From NCBI RefSeq assembly GCF_009755605.1, contig NZ_WPNZ01000030.1:1-64000 (forward strand): a stretch of 64,000 bases of DNA, read 5' to 3'. The notes beneath the pieces are model-generated. The model did not search any database, was not told where the DNA came from, and worked only from the letters and a program-made list of their open reading frames with translations. Positions 1 to 6,950 of this stretch are shown piece by piece; positions within the stretch are counted from its first letter, which is position 1; every line of letters begins with the position of its first letter. Source of the DNA: Streptomyces typhae. GTDB lineage: Bacteria > Actinomycetota > Actinomycetes > Streptomycetales > Streptomycetaceae. The position numbers and the translations under genes are program-made.

Positions 1-125
1 TTCAGGACCCTTCGGTCGTCCAGCCGCTTCCGCCCCCGCAAGGACACAGGCAGCAGCGGCCGGACGAACTCCCACTCGGCATCGGACAGTTCATGGCGAC
101 GTATCACCCGACCATGATCCAGCAC
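1..125 (-). mobile_element. IS5-type transposase, N-terminal end (runs off the left edge)
   Basis: Read on the minus strand from a GTG at 125, the sequence encodes about 41 residues before the window ends. They include RRHELSDAEWEFVRPLLP followed by a basic RGRKRLDDRR stretch. This is the usual N-terminus of IS5-family (DDE) transposases of actinobacteria. The inverted repeat and catalytic core lie outside the window, so intactness cannot be judged. Next to it are a broken methyltransferase and a broken recombinase, which fits a region worn by insertions. The start could also be the in-frame GTG six codons later. Confidence 0.75.
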
Positions 126-174
126 ACAAGATCAATTGAAGACACGACCTAGACGGCCACGTCACCGGCGCCCC

Positions 175-330
175 GACCTCTCCCGCGCGGTTCAACTCCG
201 GCTCCTCGGCAACAGCGTCGTCCCCCACCAAGCCGCACACGCTATGAAGACCCTGCTGTCCAGGGCCAGCGATTGCGCTCCCGGCTGCCAGGAGACCGCG
301 CGGGACCGCTGCCCGAGGGCCGGCCCGTGA
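175..330 (+). pseudogene. C-terminal remnant of a DNA (cytosine-5) methyltransferase
   Basis: The reading frame contains RAVQLRLLGNSVVPHQAAHA followed by MKTLL. This matches the last conserved block (motif X region, LGNxVVPxQA) of phage- or island-type cytosine-5 DNA methyltransferases. Nothing upstream in any frame supplies the SAM-binding or PCQ catalytic motifs; the IS5-type transposase start lies there instead. The simplest reading is that an insertion or deletion removed all but the end of the gene. The frame runs on past the conserved block to a stop at 330. No function is expected. Confidence 0.6.
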
Positions 331-542
331 GCCGGCCTCGCCGCTGCGAGGAAGAATCCGCTGTCATTCAGGTCGTCGTCCCCGGGCAGGGCCCCGAGCT
401 GACCCCGTCAGCTGCCGCAGTGCTTCTTCGCATGGTGAAGCGTCATCTCGCGCGGACTGGCTCTCTTCCCAGAGCCGAGCTATCCCTGGACGACCACATC
501 GGCCACCAGCAGGAAGAGCACCACGGTGACGCCCCACGATGA
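327..542 (+). CDS. small hypothetical protein preceding the recombinase
   Basis: About 71 residues from a GTG at 327 with GAGGG about 10 bases upstream. The core (roughly residues 14-45) reads VIQVVVPGQGPELTPSAAAV then LLRMVKRHLAR, a short beta-strand plus amphipathic-helix pattern. I recall similar small ORFs just upstream of actinobacterial serine recombinases. It overlaps the recombinase start by 17 bases, which suggests translational coupling. The start is uncertain and the same frame is open back to 273. No function can be assigned. Confidence 0.45.
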   Translation: MSRPRRCEEESAVIQVVVPGQGPELTPSAAAVLLRMVKRHLARTGSLPRAELSLDDHIGHQQEEHHGDAPR

Positions 543-2288
543 TCTCCCCTCCTGGTTGCTTGCCTGGAACCAGACTCCGCCCGTACCACCTGCAGCCGTG
601 AGCCAGGGCATGAGATTCGCCTTCTGCGGGCGTGTGTCCACCGAAGACCAGCAGGACCCCGAAGCGTCGCGTCTGTGGCAGCTCGGCCGGGCCCAAACGC
701 TGATCGAACCGCTCGGGGGTGTCATCGTCGCCGAATACTTCGACATCGGCGAGACCCGCGCCCTGCCCTGGAAACGGCGGCCGAGGGCCTCGGCGCTCCT
801 GGCCGCGCTGGCCGACCCGCGGCGCGGCTTCGACGCGGTCGTGATCGGTGAACCACAACGTGCTTTCTACGGAACGCAGTTCGGCAACACGTTCCCGCTC
901 TTCACTCACTACGGCGTCCCGTTGTGGGTGCCGGAGGTCGGCGGAGCCATCGACCCGGACAACGAAGCGCACGACCTGATCATGTCCGTCTTCGGCGGGA
1001 TGTCGAAGGGCGAGCGCAACCGCATCAAGATCCGTGTGCATTCCGCCATGGCCTCGCAGACCCTCGTCGAAGGCCGCTACCTCGGCGGACGCCCTCCTCA
1101 TGGCTATCGGCTCGCCGACCGGGGCCCGCACCCCAACCCCGGCAAGGCCGCCACCGGCAAGCGTCTGCACGGCCTGGAACCCGACCCCGTAGCCGCTCCC
1201 GTCGTCGTACGGATCTTCACCGAGTACCTGCGCGGGCTCGGGATCTTCGCCATCGCCGAAGGCCTGACCCGCGACCAGATCCCCAGCCCCTCCGCACACG
1301 ACCCGGCACGCAACCCGCACCGCGACACACGGGCCTGGTCCAAGAGCGCCGTCCGCGCGATCCTCACCAACCCCCGCTACACCGGCCGCCAGGTCTGGAA
1401 TCGACAGCACAAACACGAAAGCCTGCTGGACACCGAGGACGTCACCCTCGGCTACACCACCACGCTGCGCTGGAACACCAAAGACAAATGGCTCGTCTCC
1501 CAGCGCATCGCGCACACCCCCCCCTCATCGATGACGAGATCTTCGCCCAGGCCCAGGACATCCTCGCCTCCCGCACCCGCACCGGACCCGCCCACGGAGT
1601 CGCACGAACCCAGAACCTCTACGTCCTACGGGGCGCACTCACCCACGCCCTGTGCGGGCGCAAGATGCAAGGGCACTGGGCGCACGACGAGGCGTACTAC
1701 CGATGCCGCTTCCCCGAGGAGTACGCCCTCGCCAACAACATCCACCACCCCCGCAACGTCTACCTGCGCGAGACGTGGATCCTCCCACCGCTCGACGAAT
1801 GGCTGAGCAAAGTGTTCCTGCCGCACCGCCTCGACGACACCGTCGACCTGATGGCCGGTGCCGCGCCCCTCGCCAACGATGAGAAAGGTGCCACTGAAGC
1901 CGCCCGGACAGTGATCGCCGACTGTGACGCCAAACTCGCTGCCCACCGGGCAGCGCTCGAAGCCGGCGCCGACCCCGCCCTCGTCACCCAATGGATCACC
2001 GAGACACAGGCCCGCAAAGCCCGCGCCGAAGCCGGACTGCGCACCACGCCCCAAGGCCCCGGCTCCCGGATGACCCGAGACGAGATCGCCCGGCTCGTAC
2101 GCTCCATCAGCGACCTGGCCGCCGTCGTCCGCCAGGCAGAAGCCGCGGACAAGGCGGAGATCTACCGTCAGCTCGGGCTCGCCCTCACCTACGACTCCGG
2201 GAAACAGAAAGTGCTGGTCGAGATGTATCTCGACCAGCACTCTTCGGCAACCCGTGGGCTACCAGTCGGTGTCCGAGGGGGGACTTGA
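526..2288 (+). pseudogene. large serine recombinase, frameshifted in a C8 run
   Basis: A GTG start at 526 is preceded by AGGAAGA. The first frame encodes an N-terminal resolvase domain with catalytic Ser38 in CGRVSTEDQ, then a recombinase domain (GGRPPHGYRL, SKSAVRAILTNPRYTG). At the eight Cs of 1517-1524 the frame breaks. The protein continues in the +2 frame as PLIDDEIFAQAQDILASR, a zinc-ribbon-like block (ALCGRKMQG, YYRCR), a long helical region and a stop at 2286-2288. One missing C, or two extra, explains the break. The tail overlaps the 3' end of tRNA-Leu by 19 bases. It could be a dead gene, a sequencing error in a homopolymer, or slippage. As assembled it yields a truncated 426-residue protein. 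Confidence 0.8.
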
Positions 2289-2355
2289 ACCCCCACGCCC
2301 GATAAAGGGCACTAGCACCTCAAGCTAGCGCGTCTGCCATTCCGCCACCCGGACC
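2270..2355 (-). tRNA. tRNA-Leu (anticodon GAG)
   Basis: On the minus strand the 7-bp acceptor stem GTCCGGG pairs with CTCGGAC, with one G-T pair. The anticodon stem CTAGC/GCTAG encloses the loop TTGAGGT, giving anticodon GAG (CUC codons). There is a long class II variable arm (TGCCCTTTATCGGGCGT), and the T arm contains GGTTCAAGTCC. The 3' end is A followed by CCG, so CCA is not encoded. The gene borders the recombinase remnant, and its 3' half is a plausible attachment site. Confidence 0.95.
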
Positions 2356-2532
2356 GGTGGTCTGTCGCGGTTTCCCGCGGCGACGTGGAAAACCATAGCA
2401 AACATTCGAGGGCCCCTGATCACACGGGCCCCGGGGGTGAACGGCGTATGACGAGCGGCGTCGGGCCTTGGGCCCGGGGGCACGGCGCGGGAGGATGGGA
2501 GGGACCGTAAGTGCAACAGCGGGAGGAACAGC

Positions 2533-3876
2533 GTGAGCGAGCCGACCACGGGCGGCAGGGCGAACGGGGCGCGGGCCGTCACCGGTGAGGACGAGGTCGT
2601 CGACCTGTGCCGGGACCTGATCCGGATGGACACCAGCAACTACGGGGATCACTCGGGCCCGGGGGAGCGCAAGGCGGCCGAGTACGTCGCGGAGAAGCTC
2701 GCGGAGGTGGGGCTCGAACCGCAGATCTTCGAATCGCATCCGGGACGTGCCTCCACCGTGGCGCGCATCGAGGGCGAGGACCCCTCGCGGCCCGCGCTGC
2801 TCATCCACGGCCACACGGACGTCGTACCGGCCAATGCCCAGGACTGGACGCACCACCCCTTTTCCGGGGAGATCGCGGACGGGTGCCTGTGGGGCCGGGG
2901 CGCCGTCGACATGAAGGACATGGACGCGATGACCCTCGCGGTCGTCCGGGACCGGCTGCGCAGCGGCCGCAAGCCGCCGCGCGACATAGTGCTCGCGTTC
3001 CTCGCCGACGAGGAGGCCGGCGGCACGTACGGCGCGCGTCACCTGGTGGACAACCACCCGCAGCTCTTCGAGGGCGTCACCGAGGCGATCAGCGAAGTCG
3101 GCGGCTTCTCCTTCACGGTCAACGAGAACCTGCGCCTCTATCTCGTCGAGACCGCCCAGAAGGGCATGCACTGGATGAAGCTCACCGTGGACGGCACCGC
3201 CGGCCACGGCTCGATGATCCACAAGGACAACGCGATCACGGAGCTGTCGGAGGCCGTCGGGCGGCTCGGGCGGCACAAGTTCCCGATCCGTGTCACCAAG
3301 ACGCTGCGGCACTTCCTCGACGAGCTGGGCGACGCCCTCGGCACCGAGCTCGACCCGGAGAACATGGACGCCACGCTCGCCAAGCTCGGCGGCATCGCCA
3401 AACTGATCGGCGCCTCGCTGCAGAACACCGCGAACCCGACGCAGCTGGGCGCCGGCTACAAGGTGAACGTGATCCCGGGGCAGGCCACCGCGCACGTCGA
3501 CGGCCGATTCCTGCCCGGGTACGAGGAAGAGTTCCTCGCCGACCTCGACCGCATCCTCGGTCCGAACGTCCGGCGCGAGGACGTGCACGCGGACAAGGCC
3601 CTGGAGACCACGTTCGACGGCGCGCTCGTGGACGCCATGCAGTCGGCGCTCCAGGCCGAGGACCCGATCGCACGGGCCGTCCCGTACATGCTCTCGGCCG
3701 GCACCGACGCCAAGTCCTTCGACGACCTCGGCATCCGGGGCTTCGGCTTCGCGCCGCTGAAGCTGCCGCCGGAGCTGGACTTCGCGGGCATGTTCCACGG
3801 CGTCGACGAACGGGTGCCGGTGGACGGTCTGAAGTTCGGCGTGCGGGTCCTGGACCGGTTCATCGACGCGTCCTGA
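2533..3876 (+). CDS. M20/M25/M40 family zinc metallopeptidase
   Basis: 447 residues from GTG with GGGAGG six bases upstream. It is a cytosolic dinuclear zinc hydrolase of the ArgE/DapE/CPG2 superfamily. Metal-binding motifs are visible: LLIHGHTDVVP (His94, Asp96), GRGAVDMKD (Asp126) and LADEEAGG (Glu160 as general base, Glu161 as ligand). A GHGS motif follows in the dimerisation domain, and MFHGVDERVP near the end supplies the last His. The substrate cannot be fixed from sequence; peptides or N-acyl amino acids are typical. It stands alone between the tRNA and the chaplins. Confidence 0.92.
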   Translation: MSEPTTGGRANGARAVTGEDEVVDLCRDLIRMDTSNYGDHSGPGERKAAEYVAEKLAEVGLEPQIFESHPGRASTVARIEGEDPSRPALLIHGHTDVVPANAQDWTHHPFSGEIADGCLWGRGAVDMKDMDAMTLAVVRDRLRSGRKPPRDIVLAFLADEEAGGTYGARHLVDNHPQLFEGVTEAISEVGGFSFTVNENLRLYLVETAQKGMHWMKLTVDGTAGHGSMIHKDNAITELSEAVGRLGRHKFPIRVTKTLRHFLDELGDALGTELDPENMDATLAKLGGIAKLIGASLQNTANPTQLGAGYKVNVIPGQATAHVDGRFLPGYEEEFLADLDRILGPNVRREDVHADKALETTFDGALVDAMQSALQAEDPIARAVPYMLSAGTDAKSFDDLGIRGFGFAPLKLPPELDFAGMFHGVDERVPVDGLKFGVRVLDRFIDAS

Positions 3877-3886
3877 CGGCGGGCGG

Positions 3887-3919
3887 CCGGTCCGGACTTC
3901 GGCCCGGTCCGGACTTCGG
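3887..3919. repeat. 17-bp tandem duplication after the peptidase stop
   Basis: CCGGTCCGGACTTCGG occurs at 3887-3902 and again at 3904-3919 with a period of 17 bases, starting ten bases after the stop codon. It belongs to the series of unrelated short repeats found just past stops in this window. Confidence 0.85.
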
Positions 3920-4066
3920 TCCGGTACGGGCCTTCAACAATCGCCTGCGCGTGCGCAGTTGACCGGAACGAGTGAAAGCAGGTTTGTCCACGTAGCCCCC
4001 ACCATTCCCCCTCGTTACAGGTGGTGCGGTCCGCGGCTGGGATCGCATTGCCAACTAGGAGGAAAA

Positions 4067-4300
4067 ATGATCAAGAAGGTCGTCGCGGCTGCGGTAGCCA
4101 CCGGTGGACTGCTGCTCGCGGGTGCGGGCATCGCTTCCGCCGACGCCGGCGCGCAGGGCGCCGCTGTGGGCTCCCCGGGCGTCGTCTCGGGCAACACCGT
4201 GCAGGTTCCCGTGCACGTGCCGGTGAACGCGTGCGGCAACACGATCTCCGTGATCGGGGTGCTCAACCCGGCTTTCGGGAACTACTGCGTCAACAAGTGA
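4067..4300 (+). CDS. chpH: short chaplin, ChpH-like
   Basis: 77 residues; ATG preceded by AGGAGG at a good distance. A Sec signal peptide (about residues 1-26, AGAGIASA cleavage region) is followed by one chaplin domain with Cys56 and Cys74 in NACGNTISVIGVLNPAFGN. Chaplins are secreted amyloid-forming surfactants that lower surface tension and let aerial hyphae break the surface. The sequence is very close to S. coelicolor ChpH as I remember it. It is followed by a strong hairpin and then a long chaplin, the same pairing as chpH-chpC. Confidence 0.95.
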   Translation: MIKKVVAAAVATGGLLLAGAGIASADAGAQGAAVGSPGVVSGNTVQVPVHVPVNACGNTISVIGVLNPAFGNYCVNK

Positions 4301-4401
4301 CGCCGCTGTGCCTCACCCCGTGAGGGGCCTCACCCCGTAAAGGGCCCAGCGCCCTGAGGGGTTCGCTTCTTGAGGGGTCTCGCCCCTTTGGGGCGTGCAG
4401 T

Positions 4402-4444
4402 CCGTCGGCCCCGGAGTGCCCATGGAGCACTCCGGGGCCGACGG
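4402..4444 (+). terminator. strong hairpin between the two chaplin genes
   Basis: An 18-bp perfect stem (CCGTCGGCCCCGGAGTGC, 4402-4419, pairing with 4427-4444) has a 7-base loop and ends 62 bases before the next start. There is no T run. It should end most chpH transcripts, or partly attenuate read-through into the long chaplin. Confidence 0.75.
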
Positions 4445-4506
4445 GCATTGGGCGCACGGCGCACTGGGCCCGTGCGCATTTCCGGAAGGCAAGGCAGGAA
4501 CAAGCT

Positions 4507-5397
4507 ATGCGACAGGTCACGCGCAAAGGCCTGATCACCGTTGCGGCCGCCACCGGCGTGCTCGCGGTCACCGGTGGTTACGCCCAGGCCGACTCGAACG
4601 CCCGCGGCGGCAGCTCGGACTCTCCCGGAGTGCTGTCGGGCAATTCCGTCCAGCTTCCCGTGAACGTCCCCGTCAACGTCTGCGGGAACACCGTGAACGT
4701 CGTCGGGCTCCTGAACCCCGCGATGGGCAACAGCTGTGCCAACAAATCCGGCGGCCACCACGGCGGCGACCACGGCGGCAAGCCCTCGGGCGGCGGCTCC
4801 ACAGCCGACGGGCACGCCAGCGGCTCACCCGGTGTGGGCTCCGGCAACAACATCCAGCTGCCGGTGGACGTCCCCGTGAACGTCTGCGGCAACAGCGTCA
4901 GCGTGGTCGGCGTCGGCAACCCCGCCCTCGCCAACGAGTGCACCAACGAGTCCGGCCACGACCACGGCTCCAACCCGCCCGGGGAGCCCGGGGAGCCCGG
5001 GGAGCCGGGAGAGCCGGGCAACCCCGGTGAACCCGGTGAGCCCGGCAACCCCGGTGAGCCGGGAGAGCCCGGTAACCCTGGTGAGCCCGGTGAGCCCGGC
5101 AACCCGGGCAACCCCGGTGAGCCGGGGAACCCGGGCAACCCGGGGGAGCCGGGCAACCCCGGCAACCCGGAGACCCCGGTCAAGCCCGAGCAGCCCGGCT
5201 CGCCGGACAAGCCCGCGGGGGAGCAGCCGGACCGGGCGGGCGACGCGAACACGCCGGTCGCCCACATGGTCGTGCCGCCCGAGGGCAAGGACCAGCTCGC
5301 GCAGACCGGCGGCACCCTGCCGCTCGGCGTCGCGCTCCCGGTGGGCGCGGGCATGCTGCTCGCGGGCACCGTCCTCTACCGGAGGGCACGTGCCTGA
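4507..5397 (+). CDS. chpC: long chaplin with two chaplin domains, collagen-like linker and sortase signal
   Basis: 296 residues. A signal peptide (about 1-28) is followed by two chaplin domains (about 35-80 and 103-148), each with paired cysteines (Cys59/77, Cys127/145). A Gly-Glu-Pro/Gly-Asn-Pro repeat covers residues 157-222. The sortase motif LAQTG lies at 264-268, followed by a membrane helix and a basic tail (RRARA). Long chaplins are anchored to peptidoglycan by class E sortases and hold the short chaplins at the hyphal surface. The position next to chpH supports the chpC name. The collagen-like linker is unusually long and regular. Confidence 0.93.
   Translation: MRQVTRKGLITVAAATGVLAVTGGYAQADSNARGGSSDSPGVLSGNSVQLPVNVPVNVCGNTVNVVGLLNPAMGNSCANKSGGHHGGDHGGKPSGGGSTADGHASGSPGVGSGNNIQLPVDVPVNVCGNSVSVVGVGNPALANECTNESGHDHGSNPPGEPGEPGEPGEPGNPGEPGEPGNPGEPGEPGNPGEPGEPGNPGNPGEPGNPGNPGEPGNPGNPETPVKPEQPGSPDKPAGEQPDRAGDANTPVAHMVVPPEGKDQLAQTGGTLPLGVALPVGAGMLLAGTVLYRRARA
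4975..5172 (+). repeat. collagen-like GEPG/GNPG coding repeat
   Basis: About 22 Gly-X-Pro triplets in frame, arranged mainly as nine-base multiples of GEP and GNP. The low-complexity, strand-biased DNA is prone to slippage, so repeat number probably varies between strains. Confidence 0.9.
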
Positions 5398-5479
5398 CGT
5401 GAGCGGGCCGCCGGTCGGCGCGCCCGGCACGCGGCGGCGGGTGCCGGTCCTCTGACCGTGCTCCGGCCGTCGGGCACAA

Positions 5480-5513
5480 CGGAGCGGGCCCCGCGATCGC
5501 GGGGCCCGCTCCG
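5480..5513 (+). terminator. terminator after the long chaplin
   Basis: A perfect 34-base palindrome centred on GATC (CGGAGCGGGCCCCGCGA and its complement), followed by TTT. It lies 83 bases past the stop and can serve both this gene and the convergent DUF5703 gene. Confidence 0.85.
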
Positions 5514-5605
5514 TTTGCACACCGACGAGCCGCCCGGCCGTCGGCCCGGCGACCGGGCCCGTCGGACGCTCCGTCCGGCGATCCGCGCCTCCGTCCGGCC
5601 GCACG

Positions 5606-5794
5606 TCACCAAGTGGCTCGCACCTGGCGGATGATGCGCCGCCGCAGCCGCACCCGACGACTGCCGTCGGCATGCAGGCTGAGACGGTCCAACTCCCAGT
5701 GTCCGTACTCTGCGTGGTCGGTCAGCAGACGAGTGGCCTCCTTACGGGACACCCCGCGCGGAACGTACACGTCGACAAATTCGTATTCCGGCAT
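5606..5794 (-). CDS. DUF5703 family small protein
   Basis: 62 residues, MPEYEFVDVYVPRGVSRKEA onward, with WELDRLSLHADG and a basic C-terminus (RRRIIRQVRATW). It matches the DUF5703 family of conserved small actinobacterial proteins of unknown function. It is convergent with the chaplin gene and divergent from the acidic hypothetical at 5842, only 47 bases away, so both promoters overlap there. There is no signal peptide or membrane segment. Confidence 0.85.
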   Translation of the reverse strand: MPEYEFVDVYVPRGVSRKEATRLLTDHAEYGHWELDRLSLHADGSRRVRLRRRIIRQVRATW

Positions 5795-5841
5795 CGCATC
5801 TATTGTGCGGGCACCGGCCCGGTACGGATAGCGTCTGCACT

Positions 5842-6717
5842 ATGTCTGATGCTGCGCAGCCCACCGCTGCCGAGGTACGCGCCGCCGCCGAGGCGGTCAA
5901 GACCGCGCTCGACCGCCACCTTGCGACGGTCGAACGCAGGTCGGGCGAGGACGATCCCGACGTCTATGAGGCGTTCAACGAGCTGGCCGCCGCCGCTGAG
6001 GCGTACGACGAACTGCTCTACGACCGGTACGACGAGGTCACCCCCTTCGAGATCCCGGGGGCGGAGGACGCCCTGCCGCCGTACCAGGGGCCCGCGGGGC
6101 CGAACGCCCTGAGCGTGCTGATCCGGCGGGACTACGCAGTCGTGGAGCCGCAGCGGCTCATCGCCCAGGCCGAGCGGGTCGAGGCCGCGGACGACGACGC
6201 CGAGTCGGACCGCCTCGCGGGCACCGTGCCGGGTGCGCTCGGACTCCTCTTCGGCGAGTTCGAACCCGACGAGATCGCCTCCCGGCACAAGGAGTTCGGC
6301 CTCGAGGAGGGCGACTCCACGCTGTGGGTCACCGCCGCGGACGAGCCCGCCGAGCCCGGGGAGTGGCTGGAGTCGCCCTTCGACCAGCCCGACACTCAGC
6401 GTGTGGTCTGCCGCTTCGACGTCAGCGCGGTCTTCGACGACGAGACCGACGGCCTCGACGAGGCCGACGACAGGGGGGCGCGCCCGGCGCGGACCCGCGG
6501 GCACGCCGACTCCGATCTCGACCCGGACCTCGATCCCGACCTCGATCCGGACATCGACGCCGAACTCTTCGATCCGGACGAGGTCGTGCCCCTGGAGGAC
6601 GACCTCGACGACGCCGATGGCACCGACGACACCGATGAGACCGACCACGCCGATGACGCCGACGGAACGGATGACATCGAGGTCGTCGAGCGGGGGAAGA
6701 GCGGGGGCGTCGGCTAG
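5842..6717 (+). CDS. conserved hypothetical protein with acidic repetitive tail
   Basis: 291 residues from ATG 5842; an in-frame start 39 bases upstream is less likely. The first 190 residues are helical and conserved-looking (DPDVYEAFNELAAAAEAYDE, LIRRDYAVVEP). From about residue 195 the chain is almost entirely Asp, Glu, Pro and Thr, including a DLDPD repeat and DDADGTDDTDETD. It is very acidic overall. No catalytic motif is recognised. The tail looks disordered and expansion-prone. It ends convergent with the RecD-like gene across a shared hairpin. Confidence 0.8.
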   Translation: MSDAAQPTAAEVRAAAEAVKTALDRHLATVERRSGEDDPDVYEAFNELAAAAEAYDELLYDRYDEVTPFEIPGAEDALPPYQGPAGPNALSVLIRRDYAVVEPQRLIAQAERVEAADDDAESDRLAGTVPGALGLLFGEFEPDEIASRHKEFGLEEGDSTLWVTAADEPAEPGEWLESPFDQPDTQRVVCRFDVSAVFDDETDGLDEADDRGARPARTRGHADSDLDPDLDPDLDPDIDAELFDPDEVVPLEDDLDDADGTDDTDETDHADDADGTDDIEVVERGKSGGVG

Positions 6718-6860
6718 CGCACAGGCTTTGGTGCCGGTCCGGTCCGGGGCGAGGCGGGGCGGTCCGGTCCGGGTTGCGTCGGTCCGGGTCGGTTCTGACC
6801 GGGTCGGGGCCCAGCGCCGATGCCGGTGCCGGTGCCCGCATGGCGCCTGAGAGGTGTGGG

Positions 6861-6904
6861 CTGTGCCCGTGGTCCCGTCTTGGTGGACGGCACCACGGGC
6901 ACAG
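6861..6904. terminator. bidirectional terminator
   Basis: A 13-bp stem (CTGTGCCCGTGGT, 6861-6873, pairing with 6892-6904) with an inner CCGTC/GACGG hairpin in the loop. It sits between convergent genes ending at 6717 and 6951. Confidence 0.8.
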
Positions 6905-6950
6905 CACTGAGGGCTGGCGGGCCTGCGGTCTGGCGGGCCGGTGGGCCGGT

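Noticed and set aside
364..1515. Long minus-strand open frame opposite the recombinase
   Set aside because: Antisense to a frame with clear resolvase and recombinase motifs; composition is Gly/Arg/Asp-rich as expected for high-GC shadow frames.
2320..3798. 492-codon minus-strand open frame over the M20 peptidase
   Set aside because: The plus frame has zinc-ligand motifs and a ribosome site; the reverse frame has none and overlaps the tRNA.
3965..3993. Possible BldN-type promoter (GGAAC ... CGTA) before chpH
   Set aside because: The spacing between the two boxes is 21 bases, too wide for an ECF sigma promoter, so no call was made.
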